This document shows positions 1 to 8,919 of a stretch of 64,000 nucleotides of DNA, piece by piece. The translations under genes were made by a program, and so were the position numbers. This DNA comes from Gemmatimonas sp. (lineage in GTDB: Bacteria; Gemmatimonadota; Gemmatimonadetes; Gemmatimonadales; Gemmatimonadaceae). The stretch spans positions 1 through 64,000 of the forward strand of contig JAABRT010000007.1 in the NCBI GenBank assembly GCA_011390805.1. The letters are read 5' to 3'. The notes under the pieces were generated by a model. That model worked only from the letters and a program-made list of their open reading frames with translations, was not told the origin of the DNA and did not search any database. Numbering within the stretch: the first letter of the stretch is position 1; every line of letters starts with the position of its first letter.

Positions 1-124
1 CCGCACCCGATGCAGCAACGCCAACCACAAGACTGGCGGTGGACACGATACCATCGTTGGCGCCGAGCACTGCCGCGCGCAGCCATCCGATTCGGTCAGA
101 GAAGTGCCGCTCTACGTGCGCCAT
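1..124 (-). CDS. VIT/CCC1-family Fe2+/Mn2+ transporter (N-terminal fragment)
   Basis: Only the first 41 codons lie in the window; the gene runs off the left edge. The reverse-strand translation from the ATG at 124 contains [19 protein letters not shown] followed by [13 protein letters not shown], which is the hallmark N-terminus and first membrane helix of VIT1/CCC1-type transporters, which move ferrous iron or manganese across a membrane. The reading frame stays open upstream of the chosen ATG, but family members usually start close to this point. It is divergent from the downstream kinase gene. Only the N-terminal signature can be judged. Confidence 0.8.
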   Translation of the reverse strand, partial: MAHVERHFSDRIGWLRAAVLGANDGIVSTASLVVGVAASGA

Positions 125-238
125 CGTGAAGTATAGCACCTCCAGGGCGTATCGCCGATGCACCACCCGATGGCGTTCAGATGGTGTCAAACGCGCTCCG
201 CCCCGTGCGAAAACGCCCGTGATCCTCTAATGTGTGGG

Positions 239-1816
239 ATGGCCAAGACCTGTCCCACCTGCGGATCGACCTTTCCCGCAACCCAGGCGTTCTGCCCGAG
301 CGACGGAACGGCGTTGCGATCGAACATGCCCGCTGACTCAATCGTCGGCACAGTGGTGGCTGAGCGCTACCTGATCACCGAGCTGCTTGGCGAAGGGGGC
401 ATGGGCAAGGTGTATCTCGGGCAGCATGTCAAGCTGCCGCGACGTGCCGCAGTCAAGGTGCTGCATCAGAACATGGTGCGCGAGGCAGACGCGGTAGCCC
501 GGTTCAACCGCGAGGCAACGAACGCCAGCAAGATTGATCACGAGCGCGTGGCGCGAGTCTTCGATTTCGGTGAGACGTCCACCGGACTCGTTTACCTGGC
601 CATGGAGTACGTGGAAGGGCGCACGCTCAAGAAGGTGCTCGCAGAAGACGGGCCCATGTCGCTCTCGCGCACGGCCACGCTGGTTCGGCAAATTGCCGAT
701 GGCCTCGACGAAGCACACCGCTCGGGCATCGTGCATCGCGATCTCAAGCCGGACAACATTCTCGTGGGCAAAAGCGCCTCCGGCGGCGATGCGTGCAAGG
801 TGGTGGACTTTGGAATCGCCAAAGCGCTGGGCTCCGGCGAGCGTTCACTCACACGCACCGGATTTGTGGTTGGCACGCCGGAGTACATGAGCCCGGAACA
901 GCTGCTTGGTGAACCCATTGACCATCGCAGCGATGTGTATGCGCTGGCGCTGTTGGCGTACCAGTGTCTGACGGGCGAAACCCCGTTCGACAGCCGCACA
1001 CCCGATCGCGGTCTCATGGCTCGCCTGGCCAACGAGCCACGAGCGCTGATCACTGTTCGTCCGGACAAACAGTGGCCCGTTGAGCTGCAGGCGGCGCTCA
1101 ACAAAGGCATGTCGCGTGATCGCGAACGGCGGTATCGCACCTCGGGAATGTTTGCCGAAGCGTTTGAACGGGCCGCGCTCTCCCGCAAGATGGTGCAGCC
1201 CGACCAACCGGAGGCGGAAGCGACCCCACCTTCACCGGACAAGGCGTCGCGATCCAAGGCCGCGCGTGCGCGCACCCCCAAGTCCACTCCCAGTGCCGCT
1301 GTGCCCGCCGCAGCTGCGCCAGCACCAGCACCAGCGCCAGCCCCTCCGGCTCCATGGCTCGCCACGCCGCCCGCAGCTTATGCGCCACCTGCGGCGTACG
1401 GACCGCCCTACGCGCACACGCCCGGGGCTTCAATGCCGCAAGCCGCGCCCATGACGCAGCGCGCGGCGCACCGACGCAGCTGGCTGCCCTCGTTGCCGCA
1501 CGTGCCGGTGATGCGTTGGGCGGGCACCGTGCTGCTGCTTTGGTTTGTCTGGCTCGTGTACTCCGAGGGCAGTGTGCGGCGTGCGGTGCGTCGCGCCACG
1601 GGCGTGGCACGGTCGGTTGAATCAGAGGCCCGGAAACTCATTCGCGAGCCGGCGCCAAGGGCACGCCAACCCGCGGCCGGACTCGCACCAGCGCAGTCGC
1701 CGGCATCAGACTCGGCCGGCTCGGCACCAGTTGCTCAACCGGCAGCCGAACCGGCGCCAGCGTCAACTGCAACACCGGACACAATCGAGCCTGAAGGGAC
1801 CCCTTCTGGCAGCTAG
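239..1816 (+). CDS. Membrane-anchored Ser/Thr protein kinase with N-terminal zinc ribbon
   Basis: Hanks-type (PknB-like) kinase of 525 residues. A short zinc-ribbon-like head (Cys5, Cys8, Cys19, pattern CPTCG...FCPSDG) precedes the kinase domain. Visible catalytic elements are the glycine loop GEGGMGKVY (51-59), Lys73 in AVKVL, HRDLKPDN (166-173), DFG (190-192) and GTPEYMSPEQ (212-221). A long Ala/Pro-rich linker leads to one membrane helix near residues 430-450 and a Pro/Ala-rich tail, so the catalytic domain should face the cytoplasm. I chose the ATG at 239 because the cysteine ribbon begins at once; an ATG at 230 and longer frames upstream are possible. The substrate is unknown. It appears monocistronic, with a lipoprotein gene about 90 bases downstream. 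Confidence 0.9.
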   Translation: MAKTCPTCGSTFPATQAFCPSDGTALRSNMPADSIVGTVVAERYLITELLGEGGMGKVYLGQHVKLPRRAAVKVLHQNMVREADAVARFNREATNASKIDHERVARVFDFGETSTGLVYLAMEYVEGRTLKKVLAEDGPMSLSRTATLVRQIADGLDEAHRSGIVHRDLKPDNILVGKSASGGDACKVVDFGIAKALGSGERSLTRTGFVVGTPEYMSPEQLLGEPIDHRSDVYALALLAYQCLTGETPFDSRTPDRGLMARLANEPRALITVRPDKQWPVELQAALNKGMSRDRERRYRTSGMFAEAFERAALSRKMVQPDQPEAEATPPSPDKASRSKAARARTPKSTPSAAVPAAAAPAPAPAPAPPAPWLATPPAAYAPPAAYGPPYAHTPGASMPQAAPMTQRAAHRRSWLPSLPHVPVMRWAGTVLLLWFVWLVYSEGSVRRAVRRATGVARSVESEARKLIREPAPRARQPAAGLAPAQSPASDSAGSAPVAQPAAEPAPASTATPDTIEPEGTPSGS

Positions 1817-1907
1817 CACGTTTGTCGCGATCAGCTGCCATTGAGCTGCCTGCATCGCCGCGGCGCCCGATCACGCCGCTACTTCGCCTCTATTTGTCGA
1901 GCTAATC

Positions 1908-2663
1908 ATGCGTTGTCGCATTGCATCAGGACTGGTGCTGCTGTTCACCGTGGCCTGCACAGAAAACCGTACCGACGCCGTGGAACAGCTGTCGGCTTCC
2001 ACGACGTCGCAAACAGCGCCGCCAACTACACCACCAAGCAGCACGCTCCGCGGAACGCTGAAAGAACAGATACCTGTGGAACCCTACGTGTACGTGCGTC
2101 TGGAAACAGCCGACGGAGAGATCTGGGCGGCGGTGAACGAAGCCCCACTTAGCGTGGGGCAGGAAGTGATTGTGTATAACGCCTTCCCCATGGAGCAGTT
2201 CGCCTCACAAACACTGGGGCGCACCTTTGACCGGATCTATTTTGGTGCGCTCGAGCCGGTGGGTGGAGCCGTTGCAGGCAGCGCACCGGCTACGCTTGGC
2301 CCCGCTGGCGCGCCCGCAGCAGACATTGCCGTTGTTGGTCCCATTGCTCGCGCCGAGGGCAACGACGCCCGCACAATCAACGAGTTGTGGCAGAACAAGG
2401 AAGAGCTGGCCGGTTCAACGGTGCGAGTGCGCGGCGTGGTGGTGAAGTACAACGCAGCCGTGATGGGGAAGAACTGGATTCACCTGCAGGACGGCAGTGG
2501 CGACGCGGCGCATGGTACACACGACATGGTTGTCACATCGATGGACGCCACCACCGTGGGCGACACCATCACGGTCAGGGGCATTGTACGCAGAGACCGG
2601 GACCTGGGTGCGGGATATGTGTTCGCGTTGTTGGTGGAAGAGGCGAGCATCGTCGCGCGCTGA
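1908..2663 (+). CDS. Predicted lipoprotein with OB-fold-like domain
   Basis: 251 residues. The N-terminus has a short charged segment, a hydrophobic stretch and Cys17 in FTVACTEN, which looks like a lipobox, though Thr at -3 is not ideal. The C-terminal half (about 165-250) contains VRVRGVVVKYN, GKNWIHLQDG, VGDTITVRGIV and LGAGYVFALLVEEA. This series matches small OB-fold proteins often labelled DNA-binding or nucleotide-binding in other genomes; for an exported lipoprotein a DNA role is doubtful. A Pro/Ala-rich linker separates the two parts. It lies in the same direction as the kinase upstream and converges with the next gene. The function is not known. Confidence 0.75.
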   Translation: MRCRIASGLVLLFTVACTENRTDAVEQLSASTTSQTAPPTTPPSSTLRGTLKEQIPVEPYVYVRLETADGEIWAAVNEAPLSVGQEVIVYNAFPMEQFASQTLGRTFDRIYFGALEPVGGAVAGSAPATLGPAGAPAADIAVVGPIARAEGNDARTINELWQNKEELAGSTVRVRGVVVKYNAAVMGKNWIHLQDGSGDAAHGTHDMVVTSMDATTVGDTITVRGIVRRDRDLGAGYVFALLVEEASIVAR

Positions 2664-2684
2664 CACGTTCAACACGACGGGGCG

Positions 2685-3227
2685 TCAGGGCACCGGCTGG
2701 CTCTCAGGTATCACCGCCGGCATTGCCAACGTCCGCCCCGTTCCACTCATGAGCGCATCGATCAGCGTGGATACGTTCAGACTCGTGGCGGGTGCCTGCA
2801 GGCGGAAAAACTCCTCGGTGAGCAATCCCGAAATCCGGCTGTGACCACGATCCAGCGAGAGCAATACAGTGTCGCGCGTGTCGAGCACCGCCGCCTGGTT
2901 GGCTGGCAGCGATGAACCGCCTTCGGCCAGACCACGTCGCTGGATATCGTCAAACACCAGCGTCATAAGTTCACGCGCTTCGGCGTGGTTGCCGCGCTCA
3001 GCCAGTACCGCCGCTGCACCGGTGTGGGCGGCCAGCGTCTGAAGAAGCAGCGCCTGCTCCGTGCGCGCGATCTGACGGTCGCGCGCCTGCAGTGCGAACA
3101 GCAGCCAGATCACACCGGCGAGTACCAGCAGCCCCAACAACCCCACGTACTTGATCGGTACAAGCATCGGAGGCGCCTTACTGGGCGGCACCGTTTTGGC
3201 GGACGTATTTGGAGCGGTATCGCTCAC
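2685..3227 (-). CDS. Single-pass membrane protein, unknown function
   Basis: 180 residues starting at GTG 3227, supported by GGAG about nine bases upstream. A Pro/Lys-rich head (1-25) is followed by one strong membrane helix (about 27-46, VGLLGLLVLAGVIWLLF) and an Ala/Arg-rich, probably helical region (50-110). The topology suggests a small bitopic protein with its larger domain outside the cytoplasm. I do not recognise a family. It lies downstream of, and in the same direction as, the secreted protein at 3361-3906, with about 130 bases between them. Confidence 0.6.
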   Translation of the reverse strand: MSDTAPNTSAKTVPPSKAPPMLVPIKYVGLLGLLVLAGVIWLLFALQARDRQIARTEQALLLQTLAAHTGAAAVLAERGNHAEARELMTLVFDDIQRRGLAEGGSSLPANQAAVLDTRDTVLLSLDRGHSRISGLLTEEFFRLQAPATSLNVSTLIDALMSGTGRTLAMPAVIPESQPVP

Positions 3228-3360
3228 GATGATCTCCAGCGCAAAAGGCAGTTGCTTCGCAAAATCAGTTCATAGACTCAGTATCAAGATACTGCACACG
3301 ACAACTTTCGTGCTCCGCCCTGAGAGAGATACGCCACGCGACAGATTGCGGAATCCCCAC

Positions 3361-3906
3361 CTACGCCTGAACCCGCAACTCCACACGCACTGAACTCGCA
3401 TCTGCATCAAGTATGCGCGCCACCGCCGCCCGGTCAACTTGCACAACCGTCTCGGGGAGCGTGGGTGCACGCAGCTCCAGTTCGCGCCATCCCTTCCTGT
3501 CGGCTCGAGCTACGGCGAGTCGCGCGCCGGGGATACGCAACGTAAGCAGTGATTCGAGCTGCGTCTCCCAGACTTCCGGAAATGTTGGATCGAGCGACAG
3601 CGGGCCCGCCTGCCCTTCAATCTGCGCCCGCTGTGCCGCATCAACGGTAAAGCGCCAGCGTCCACGCACCACATCACATCGTTCTCCGGCCCACACACGC
3701 ACTTCACCCGTCCACTGATGTGCGTGCGGCGTTCGCGCACGGGCACGCTCCGGCGCCTCGATCGCATCCTGGGCATCATCGACACCGGCGCGCGTAGGCA
3801 GGCGGCGTCCGCGACGGGCGCGTGGCATCGTGCCGCTCGCAGCCGGACGTGCGGGCCACGCGCTGAGCAGCATGACAAGTAATGATGTGAGGAACCGTGT
3901 CATCAT
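3361..3906 (-). CDS. Secreted protein of unknown function
   Basis: 181 residues with a clear signal peptide (MMTRFLTSLLVMLLSAWPA, likely cleavage near residues 22-25). A basic, low-complexity segment rich in Arg and Pro follows, and then a compact domain (about 65-180) of alternating hydrophobic and charged residues that may be beta-rich. No family recognised. Two tandem ATGs at the start make the first residue uncertain by one. It is transcribed toward the membrane protein at 2685-3227 and the two may share a transcript. Confidence 0.6.
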   Translation of the reverse strand: MMTRFLTSLLVMLLSAWPARPAASGTMPRARRGRRLPTRAGVDDAQDAIEAPERARARTPHAHQWTGEVRVWAGERCDVVRGRWRFTVDAAQRAQIEGQAGPLSLDPTFPEVWETQLESLLTLRIPGARLAVARADRKGWRELELRAPTLPETVVQVDRAAVARILDADASSVRVELRVQA

Positions 3907-4012
3907 CTCAAAACTACTCGGCGTTACGGCTGAGCTGCGACTCTCAGACGTTCAAACATGAATAGGTTCAGACAAGCAAGCCAATGGCGGTTCTCCCGAT
4001 GCAAGCATTGAC

Positions 4013-4726
4013 ATGAAACAAATCAAGGCGTGGCTCACGCTCGTTGTCACCATCACTTTCGTCACATCTCCCGCGTTCACGTCACCATTCAGCGGTTTCC
4101 GAGCCGAGCAGCTTCCCATCCCGCAGATTGATCCACCGGTACAACCGGCCGGATACGCGTTTTCCATCTGGGGACTGATCTACGGTTGGTTGCTGGTGTC
4201 AGCGGTGTACGGTGTATTCGCTCGACGCAGTGATGAGCTGTGGGATCGTGCACGCACGCCGCTCGCGCTCAGTCTCGCGTTGGGTACACCGTGGCTGGCC
4301 GTCGCGAACCGCAGTGCAGTCTGGGCAACGGTGCTCATTGTTGCGATGGCCGCCAGCGCGATCGTGGCGCTGCTTCGCGCGCCGGATACTGACAGTGCAT
4401 GGTTGCGTACGCCGGTGGCGATTTATGCAGGCTGGCTCACCGCGGCAACGTTCGTATCGCTGGGCAGTACGGCCGCCGGTTACGGTTTGCTCACCAACAG
4501 TCTCGGCTGGGCGTTCATCGGCATCACACTGGCGCTGATGGTGGCAGTGCTGGTGCAGCGGGTGATCCCGCGCGCACCCTGGTACGCGGCGACCGTGATC
4601 TGGGCGCTGGTAGCAATCATGGTAGCCAACGGCAATGAACCGCTTGCCGTGACGCTGTTGGCGGGGGCAGGTATTCTGGTGCTCGGATTTTTGCTGGTGT
4701 CGCAGCGACAGCGGGTAATGCTCTAA
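4013..4726 (+). CDS. TspO/MBR-like tryptophan-rich membrane protein
   Basis: 237 residues with about six hydrophobic segments. The motif PAGYAFSIWGLIYG (about 46-59) with preceding PPVQ is the signature of the tryptophan-rich sensory (TspO/MBR-like) membrane family; TspO proteins bind porphyrins and related ligands. This protein is longer than classical TspO (about 160 residues) and has few of its tryptophans, so it belongs to the more distant bacterial branch and ligand binding cannot be assumed. No clear ribosome-binding site is visible ahead of the ATG. The next gene, a phosphodiesterase, follows after 49 bases on the same strand. Confidence 0.7.
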   Translation: MKQIKAWLTLVVTITFVTSPAFTSPFSGFRAEQLPIPQIDPPVQPAGYAFSIWGLIYGWLLVSAVYGVFARRSDELWDRARTPLALSLALGTPWLAVANRSAVWATVLIVAMAASAIVALLRAPDTDSAWLRTPVAIYAGWLTAATFVSLGSTAAGYGLLTNSLGWAFIGITLALMVAVLVQRVIPRAPWYAATVIWALVAIMVANGNEPLAVTLLAGAGILVLGFLLVSQRQRVML

Positions 4727-4775
4727 CCTGAAGTCCGCATCGTCCGCCAGAGAGATTCGCGGAGTACGTTTCAGC

Positions 4776-5288
4776 ATGCGCACAATCGGCCTTATTTCAG
4801 ATACCCACGGCCTGGTGCGAGCGGAAGTGCTCAGCGCGTTGCGCGGTGTTGACCTCATTTTGCACGCCGGGGATGTCGGTGGCGCCGACGTGCTGCAGGC
4901 TCTCGCGCGCATCGCGCCCGTACGAGCCGTGCGAGGAGACAGTGATCTCGCCACAGCAACTGATCTTGAAACGCGCATCGACGAACTGTTTGAACAGGTG
5001 CGCGTGGTCGTTACGCATGGCCATGAGCTTGAGCGCCCCGACCCACCACGTATCGTGTCGGCGTACATGCACGCCGACGTGATCGTGTACGGCCACACAC
5101 GCAATGCACTGGTAACACGTGCGGCCAGACGTCTTGTCATCAATCCGGGAGCGGCCGGCAGTACATTTGCCGGCTCATCACCCACGGTGGCGAGACTGTA
5201 CATCGACGGACGACAATCCGATGCGCAGCTTGTTCGTCTCTTTCCTGCCGCACCCGACGAACTATTGATGGAGGACGACGGGCAATAG
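4776..5288 (+). CDS. YfcE/MJ0936-type metallophosphodiesterase
   Basis: 170 residues, the usual length for this calcineurin-like family. Metal-ligand motifs are all visible: SDTHG (Asp9, His11), AGDVGG (Asp33), a GDSD motif (54-57) where most members have GNCD, VVTHGHE (His81, His83) and YGHT (His107). NPGAAGS near the end is also typical. Such enzymes hydrolyse phosphodiester bonds with Mn2+ or similar metals; the physiological substrate is usually unknown. The Asn-to-Asp change in the third motif is the only deviation I see. The start is the only ATG before the SDTHG motif. Confidence 0.88.
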   Translation: MRTIGLISDTHGLVRAEVLSALRGVDLILHAGDVGGADVLQALARIAPVRAVRGDSDLATATDLETRIDELFEQVRVVVTHGHELERPDPPRIVSAYMHADVIVYGHTRNALVTRAARRLVINPGAAGSTFAGSSPTVARLYIDGRQSDAQLVRLFPAAPDELLMEDDGQ

Positions 5289-5390
5289 TTGCGTCGTGCG
5301 GTACTTTGTACGCTTACCCGTTAAGCGTGCCACGGACACACAGCACGGTACTCACCGCGATTCTCTAGCCACGCTGTGCGTGGGGGACAT

Positions 5391-6395
5391 ATGCCGGTCA
5401 AGGAATGGAATAAGCGACTCACCGACACCATTGATCAGATCGCCCTTTCAAACGCGCCGGGCTTTACCGGTGACAAGGCATTGATTGTCACCTCGCTTCG
5501 CAGCTGGCTCGCGGCCGCACCGCTCACTGAACGCAAGGAAATCAGCGAGCTGATGTCGCAGGATGGCCTCGCCAACAAGCCCGGCAAGGCCGACCGCGCC
5601 TCAAGACGCGCGCAGATTCTGTTGCAGTGCGCGTTGGTGAAGCGCAATAAGGCCGACTGGCCCGCGGTCAAGCATTTTGTGAATCACTCATCGCTCGGCA
5701 CGACCATTAAAGGCGCGATGGACATGGCGCACGATGCCATCTACAGCGGGCAGGCTCAGGGCGACACCAACAAGAACCGTCTTATCACGCATACCCGGGA
5801 GTTTCTTGAACGGTTTCGCGTAAGTGTGGCATCAAAGCCTGCCGCGGGCATCTACGAACACAGCTTTTTCATGCTGAACGGCGAGTATCGCATCACGCCG
5901 TACGTGCAGAACCCGCCGTCGGCGGTGAGCGTGAGTGCCATGAACATGCCAGCCACCAAGTTCAGCCTCGTAAAGGACAACCTCGGCGCCATTCCCGGCA
6001 TGCACACCGCCACGTACAACGAGGAACCGCTCGGATCCAACCTGCTGCTCACCACGCAGTTCAGCGGATGCAGCTATTGCTTCATGCTCAACGCCGACCG
6101 CTCCTCGCTGATCACGGCACACATCGACCCCGAGAAGGGACAGGGGGTTGATGGAGCAGCCATCGCCAAACGACTGGCAGCTACGGGCAGCTTTGCCAAC
6201 GGCAACGGCGGCGTGTTTCGCGTGTACGGTCGAACCACGGATGACAGCAAGTTCGGATACGGCGACGGCAACATGATCATCATCGCCGTGCGTCGCGACG
6301 GAAAATGGGAGATCTGGGCGCAGCTGACAGCCGTGTCCGGGGCGCGCACGGTCGAGCGCATTGACAACTCACCCAAACCGCATCCGCCGCTGTAG
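5391..6395 (+). CDS. Uncharacterised protein with Ser-Gly-Cys...His (CNF1/BLF1-like deamidase?) motif
   Basis: 334 residues from ATG 5391, which has GGGGGA just upstream. No signal peptide or membrane helix. The N-terminal half (1-150) is Lys/Arg-rich and probably helical. The C-terminal half contains TTQFSGCSYCFMLN, with Cys227, followed after a predicted hairpin by TAHIDPEKG, with His244. In the CNF1, BLF1 and CheD superfamily of glutamine deamidases the nucleophile sits in an (L/F)SGC motif and the catalytic His follows 12-15 residues later on the next strand; here the gap is 17. That parallel is inference from the motif alone. The gene stands alone, convergent with 6407-7015, with no obvious secretion or immunity partner beside it. 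Confidence 0.6.
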   Translation: MPVKEWNKRLTDTIDQIALSNAPGFTGDKALIVTSLRSWLAAAPLTERKEISELMSQDGLANKPGKADRASRRAQILLQCALVKRNKADWPAVKHFVNHSSLGTTIKGAMDMAHDAIYSGQAQGDTNKNRLITHTREFLERFRVSVASKPAAGIYEHSFFMLNGEYRITPYVQNPPSAVSVSAMNMPATKFSLVKDNLGAIPGMHTATYNEEPLGSNLLLTTQFSGCSYCFMLNADRSSLITAHIDPEKGQGVDGAAIAKRLAATGSFANGNGGVFRVYGRTTDDSKFGYGDGNMIIIAVRRDGKWEIWAQLTAVSGARTVERIDNSPKPHPPL

Positions 6396-6406
6396 CCGGC
6401 GGCTGG

Positions 6407-7015
6407 TTACCGGCCGTCTGCGAGACCGATCGCCAGCAGCCACACTGTGCTGCCAGCACCGCCCAGCAGGTGCGCCGTAAGCCCGACTCTGAGTCCCTGC
6501 TTTCCCCTACGGGCGGTGGAGAAGTACGCGCCGGCGTGCAAACCACTTGCTCTATCTGCACCTCCCCCACCAACGGCGCCCGCCAGCGTCACGCCAGCTG
6601 TGGGAAGTACCAGCAGGCTCGGGGACATTTCCAATGGAAATACCACACCTGTGGTTACAGCGCCGGCCACCGCCCCATAAGCGAGCGCAACGGGCGCGAT
6701 CGCCAACGAGAGGTCCAGCCCGGGTCGCGACTCTCTCATAACCGTGGCGTGATAGCCGAACATCGTGGCCAGGAAATACGTCTCGCCGGACACACTGGGC
6801 ACGGCGGCCGAGGCACCCCTCAGCCAATACGTCTCACGGGAGGGCTCGGCTGACTGTGCGCTGACAGACTGCGCCGTCATGGCAACAGCGAGGGCGATCG
6901 TGAGTGTGAGTTTTTCACAAACCCAGCGACCTGCAACCCAGACCACTCGCCATGCGACTGCCACGCCGGTGCAATCGTGACGCGACTGCAGTTCCGCCGA
7001 ATGGTGACGACACAT
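6407..7015 (-). CDS. Exported membrane-barrel-like protein, unknown function
   Basis: The C-terminal 150 residues contain a signal-peptide core and cleavage site (LTLTIALAVAMTAQSVSAQ) followed by alternating small and hydrophobic residues, Gly-rich stretches and aromatic residues, as in small outer-membrane or envelope proteins. I assign the ATG at 7015, which gives an unusually long and Arg-rich leader; GTG codons at 6964 and 6946 would give a more normal signal peptide and are plausible alternatives. The frame stays open to an ATG at 7363, but that would overlap the promoter and start of the divergent kinase gene at 7213. Family not recognised. Confidence 0.55.
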   Translation of the reverse strand: MCRHHSAELQSRHDCTGVAVAWRVVWVAGRWVCEKLTLTIALAVAMTAQSVSAQSAEPSRETYWLRGASAAVPSVSGETYFLATMFGYHATVMRESRPGLDLSLAIAPVALAYGAVAGAVTTGVVFPLEMSPSLLVLPTAGVTLAGAVGGGGADRASGLHAGAYFSTARRGKQGLRVGLTAHLLGGAGSTVWLLAIGLADGR

Positions 7016-7212
7016 CGCTACAAAAAGCGAATGCTTTGACGCTCTGTACTCGAAAACATCCTTCATTTGACGACACATAGAAAGGACTGTGCGTACCTCG
7101 AGATCAGTTCTGACGGTTAGCTGACGAGAAGTTCGCTCATTCTCAAACCTAAGCGAACCATCCACGACAGGAGCGCGCTCAGCAAGCGCGTCGTCTTGAA
7201 ATACACGACATC

Positions 7213-8919
7213 GTGAACCAAATAGCCGACCACATCGCACCTGACCACGCCAGTCTCGAACTGCAGGAGCGACTGCGTAGTGCGACCATTGGGCGGTATG
7301 ACATCTATGGTCAGCTGGGACGCGGTGGGATGGCCGTAGTTTACCTGGCGCTTGACTTAGCACTTAATCGAAAGGTTGCGATTAAAGCCATTCTGCCAGA
7401 CGTGGCTTCCTATTCCGGCGCCGTGGAGCGTTTCCGGCGTGAGGTGCAAACCTCAGCGTCGCTCAGTCATCCACACATTATCCCCATCTTTGCAGTCGGC
7501 GACGACCCGAAGCTAGCCTATTTCGTTATGAAGTATGTCGATGGTCGCGGGCTGGACGCGGTGATTCGAGATGACGGTGCACAATCGCCAGATTTCGTAC
7601 AGACGATTCTTCAGCAAGTGGGCTCGGCGCTCGACCACGCGCACCGGAACGGAGTTGTTCATCGCGATGTGAAATCGGCCAACATCATGCTGGACGACGG
7701 CGGCTGGGCATTGCTTACGGACTTTGGCATCGCTAAAGCCACCGACGCACCGGGACTGACGAGCTCCGGCATGATTGTTGGCACGCCCTCATACATGTCG
7801 CCAGAGCAATTCTCTGGCGGCCATGTTGGCCCCGCAGCTGACCAGTATGCGCTTGGCTGCGTCGCGTTCGAGTTGCTGGCGGGTCGCCGTCCGATGATTG
7901 GCGCAACGATCGCCGAGTTGATGAAAAGTCACTTACTTGAGCCTCCCCCGCGACTGATTGAGCTCGTTTCCGATTGCCCTCCGGAACTCGATGCCTGCAT
8001 TCAAAGAATGCTGGCCAAACAGCCTGAGGAACGTTTTGCATCGATCAGTGATGCTCTAACAACGCTTCAGGCTCCGAGCAAAGATGCACAGGAACGTGTG
8101 AGTACCACAATGAGCATGCTTGCGCGAAGCAGTTCACACCTACGACCGATTATCAGTCAGCCACTCAGTCCCACCCCAGGTACTCTGCGCGCCAGTCAGC
8201 AAAAAACGAACTCGGTCGCAGCGCTAGCCAATCATTGGTCACCCCTGCGATTTGGCAGCATTATGGCGACAATCGCGCTAGTTCTTGCCTCGCTGATTGT
8301 GACCTGGCCGGAAGTGGAGGAGCCGACACCAGACTCAGGAACTCAAACCAGCATTCTGGCCGCGGATTCTGTGACGTTTGCCGACACCACTCCCAAAGAT
8401 TTGATCTCCTCCGATGAGACACAGACGGAATCGCAAGGAAGCACGCGATTACCGGAGGGACGCGCTCCAGCGGAAGGACGCCGAACGGAGTCTTCATCGT
8501 CAGACCAGAATGCCAGCCGGTTAACTCGGAAAACGCCGCCACAGAGTGCCGTCACAGCACCAACGTCAGATTCGAACGCACTGGTCGGAACACCGCCAAT
8601 CGACTCGTTGACGCCGGGCAGAGCACGATCGGACGACTTGTTGGCACCCGCCGACTCAACCCTCCTCCCCGCCACCATTCCTTCCGCGACCCTGATCATT
8701 GGGACGAAGCTGATCGGCGGTTTCCTCTATATCGATAACGATCAAATCATTCCCTTGGAAACTGGCCGGATCATGACGTTCCAGCTTTCTCCCGGCACCC
8801 ACCGCTTGCGCGTCACCACCAACGGTTGCCTCAACCCTTGGGAACAGCAGGTGGAGGCTCGTGCAGGCCAAACGCTCACTTTCAACTACCGAACGCCTCA
8901 ATGCGATCCTCGATCTTGA
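7213..8919 (+). CDS. Ser/Thr protein kinase with C-terminal PEGA domain
   Basis: 568 residues from a GTG start. The kinase domain shows GRGGMAVVY (36-44), Lys58 in VAIKAI, HRDVKSAN (150-157), DFGIAK (170-175) and GTPSYMSPEQ (190-199), so it should be active. A hydrophobic segment near 346-365 is a single membrane helix. The remainder is a Ser/Thr/Pro-rich periplasmic linker ending in a PEGA-type beta domain (about 490-565: GGFLYIDND..., LSPGTHRLRV). PEGA domains are common extracytoplasmic modules of bacterial envelope proteins. The stop overlaps the start of the next gene by 19 bases, which indicates translational coupling with the secreted protein and the predicted outer-membrane protein downstream. 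Confidence 0.9.
   Translation: MNQIADHIAPDHASLELQERLRSATIGRYDIYGQLGRGGMAVVYLALDLALNRKVAIKAILPDVASYSGAVERFRREVQTSASLSHPHIIPIFAVGDDPKLAYFVMKYVDGRGLDAVIRDDGAQSPDFVQTILQQVGSALDHAHRNGVVHRDVKSANIMLDDGGWALLTDFGIAKATDAPGLTSSGMIVGTPSYMSPEQFSGGHVGPAADQYALGCVAFELLAGRRPMIGATIAELMKSHLLEPPPRLIELVSDCPPELDACIQRMLAKQPEERFASISDALTTLQAPSKDAQERVSTTMSMLARSSSHLRPIISQPLSPTPGTLRASQQKTNSVAALANHWSPLRFGSIMATIALVLASLIVTWPEVEEPTPDSGTQTSILAADSVTFADTTPKDLISSDETQTESQGSTRLPEGRAPAEGRRTESSSSDQNASRLTRKTPPQSAVTAPTSDSNALVGTPPIDSLTPGRARSDDLLAPADSTLLPATIPSATLIIGTKLIGGFLYIDNDQIIPLETGRIMTFQLSPGTHRLRVTTNGCLNPWEQQVEARAGQTLTFNYRTPQCDPRS

Noticed and set aside
39..230. 63-residue frame at the left edge
   Set aside because: It is antisense to the VIT/CCC1 N-terminus and has no start signal.
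4199..5203. 334-residue antisense frame across the TspO-like and YfcE genes
   Set aside because: Covers two genes with clear family motifs; Arg/Cys-rich composition typical of shadow frames.
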